Source: JBAYDV01 sp041668045
Lineage (GTDB): Bacteria; Bacteroidota; Bacteroidia; Bacteroidales; UBA932
Length of the DNA stretch: 64,000 nucleotides
Assembly: GCA_041668045.1 (NCBI GenBank)
Contig: JBAYDV010000002.1
Coordinates: forward strand, 1-64,000
Reading direction: 5' to 3'
Part shown: positions 63,176-64,000 of the stretch, in pieces
How the letters are laid out: the number at the start of each line of letters is the position of its first letter
Position numbering within the stretch: the stretch's first letter is position 1
Program-made: the position numbers and the translations under genes
Notes under the pieces: generated by a model
The model's database searches: none
The model's input: the letters and a program-made list of their open reading frames with translations, nothing else
What the model was told of the DNA's origin: nothing

Positions 63176-64000
63176 TTAAAGACCTATTCCGAAATATTTG
63201 AAGCCTTTACTCTCTAAATCTTTCTTATCATATATATTTCTACCATCAAAAATAACTTTATTTCTCATATCATGACACATTTTAGTACAATCTACTATTC
63301 TAAACTCATTCCATTCAGTAATAAGCATTAAAGCATCTGCATCTTGAAGCGCATCATACTTATCTTCACAATACTCTACAGCATCTCCTATTCTTCTTTT
63401 ACACTCATCCATAGCTATAGGATCATATACTTTAACTTCACACCCTGCTTCAAGTAATAAATCAATCATAACTAGTGCTGGAGCCTCTCGCATATCATCA
63501 GTTTCAGGCTTAAAAGCTAATCCCCAAATAGCTATAACTTTACCTTTAAGATTACCTTTATAATATTTATATAATTTATCATATAATACAGACTTCTGCT
63601 TATTATTAACGTCTTCTACAGCCTTCAAGACTTTCATATCATAGCCTTCTTTTTCTGCAGATTTAATAAGAGCCTTCACATCCTTTGGAAAGCAACTTCC
63701 TCCATATCCACATCCAGGGTAAAGGAATTTTTTACCGATTCTAGTATCAGAACCAATACCTTTTCTTACCATACTAACATTAGCTCCTACTAATTCACAA
63801 AGATTAGCTATATCATTCATAAATGAAATTCTGGTAGCCAACATAGAATTAGCAGCATATTTAATCATCTCTGCAGAAGCTACATCTGTAAAGACAATAC
63901 GATTATTCGTAAGCATAAAAGGTTTATATAACTTTTCCATGGTATTACGAGCTTTTTGACTATCTACGCCAATAACTACTCTATCAGGACTCATAAAATC
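63176..64000 (-). CDS. UDP-glucose 6-dehydrogenase, 5' end outside window
   Basis: Oxidises UDP-glucose to UDP-glucuronate, a precursor for capsule or lipid glycans. The visible 275 codons are the central and C-terminal part: DFMSPDRVVIG at the edge, YAANSMLATRISFMNDIANL, the catalytic Cys in GYGGSCFPKD, GLAFKPETDDMREAPAL and the C-terminal Rossmann fold with KVIFDGRNIYD. The frame is open to base 64000, so the N-terminal NAD domain lies beyond the window. GDP-mannose dehydrogenase is the less likely alternative. rfbA starts 27 nt downstream. Confidence 0.92.
   Translation of the reverse strand, partial: DFMSPDRVVIGVDSQKARNTMEKLYKPFMLTNNRIVFTDVASAEMIKYAANSMLATRISFMNDIANLCELVGANVSMVRKGIGSDTRIGKKFLYPGCGYGGSCFPKDVKALIKSAEKEGYDMKVLKAVEDVNNKQKSVLYDKLYKYYKGNLKGKVIAIWGLAFKPETDDMREAPALVMIDLLLEAGCEVKVYDPIAMDECKRRIGDAVEYCEDKYDALQDADALMLITEWNEFRIVDCTKMCHDMRNKVIFDGRNIYDKKDLESKGFKYFGIGL

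Overview
The window reads as a chromosomal segment of a low-GC (AT-rich by eye) member of the Bacteroidales. The evidence is a SusC/SusD starch locus, an S46 dipeptidyl peptidase, Bacteroidetes-specific families (DUF4294, DUF3098, DUF4270, DUF4954, GSCFA, an OstA-like protein), SurA-type genes behind guaB, an acpP-fabF pair divergent from purN, and many TAnnTTTG -7 boxes of the Bacteroidetes primary promoter. No tRNA, rRNA, CRISPR array, prophage or insertion sequence was seen. Most genes are on the minus strand.

Layout. 1-393: no gene; a long imperfect palindrome of about 200 nt and the fumC terminator. 394-6220: fumC, then a fatty-acid synthesis operon transcribed fabH-fabK-fabF-fabZ-fabG with a recognisable promoter bracketed by an 11-bp inverted repeat. 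6338-10805: histidine degradation (hutH-hutI-ftcD, the last a fused transferase/cyclodeaminase) without a urocanase gene in view. 10856-16712: guaB followed by two SurA-like folding factors and an OstA-like protein. 16858-31488: a starch/maltodextrin operon: MFS permease, SusC, SusD, two SusE/F-type binding lipoproteins, a SusG amylase, an unrecognised lipoprotein, and a 1080-residue protein carrying two complete GH13 amylase modules. A LytTR response regulator diverges from this operon.

32462-38677: a threonine-dehydrogenase-like SDR, a GSCFA protein, a membrane polyferredoxin with an HMA-like domain, and a DPP7-type S46 peptidase. 38778-49472: spc and alpha ribosomal operons from rplP to rplQ, including secY, map, infA and rpoA. 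The S10 half (rpsJ to rpsC) is absent, and rplP has its own promoter. 49736-57132: envelope genes (lpxH, uppP, DUF3098, ftsX), a degenerate glycogen-synthase N-domain with a DUF4270 lipoprotein, then a second fabF with acpP. 57290-64000: purN, a GT2 glycosyltransferase coupled to a HAD phosphatase, a DUF4954 beta-helix protein, rfbC, rfbA and the 3' part of a UDP-glucose dehydrogenase, which runs off the window.

How it fits together: SusCDEF-like proteins and SusG would bind and cut starch at the surface, SusC would import oligosaccharides, the double GH13 enzyme would cut them in the periplasm and the MFS permease would take products into the cytoplasm. The two fab loci share one visible ACP. 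lpxH, uppP, ftsX, the OstA/SurA genes and the nucleotide-sugar genes serve the envelope. The least explained items are the palindromic element at the left end, the tandem-GH13 enzyme with its lipoprotein neighbour, the operator-like repeat at the fab promoter, and the S10/spc break.
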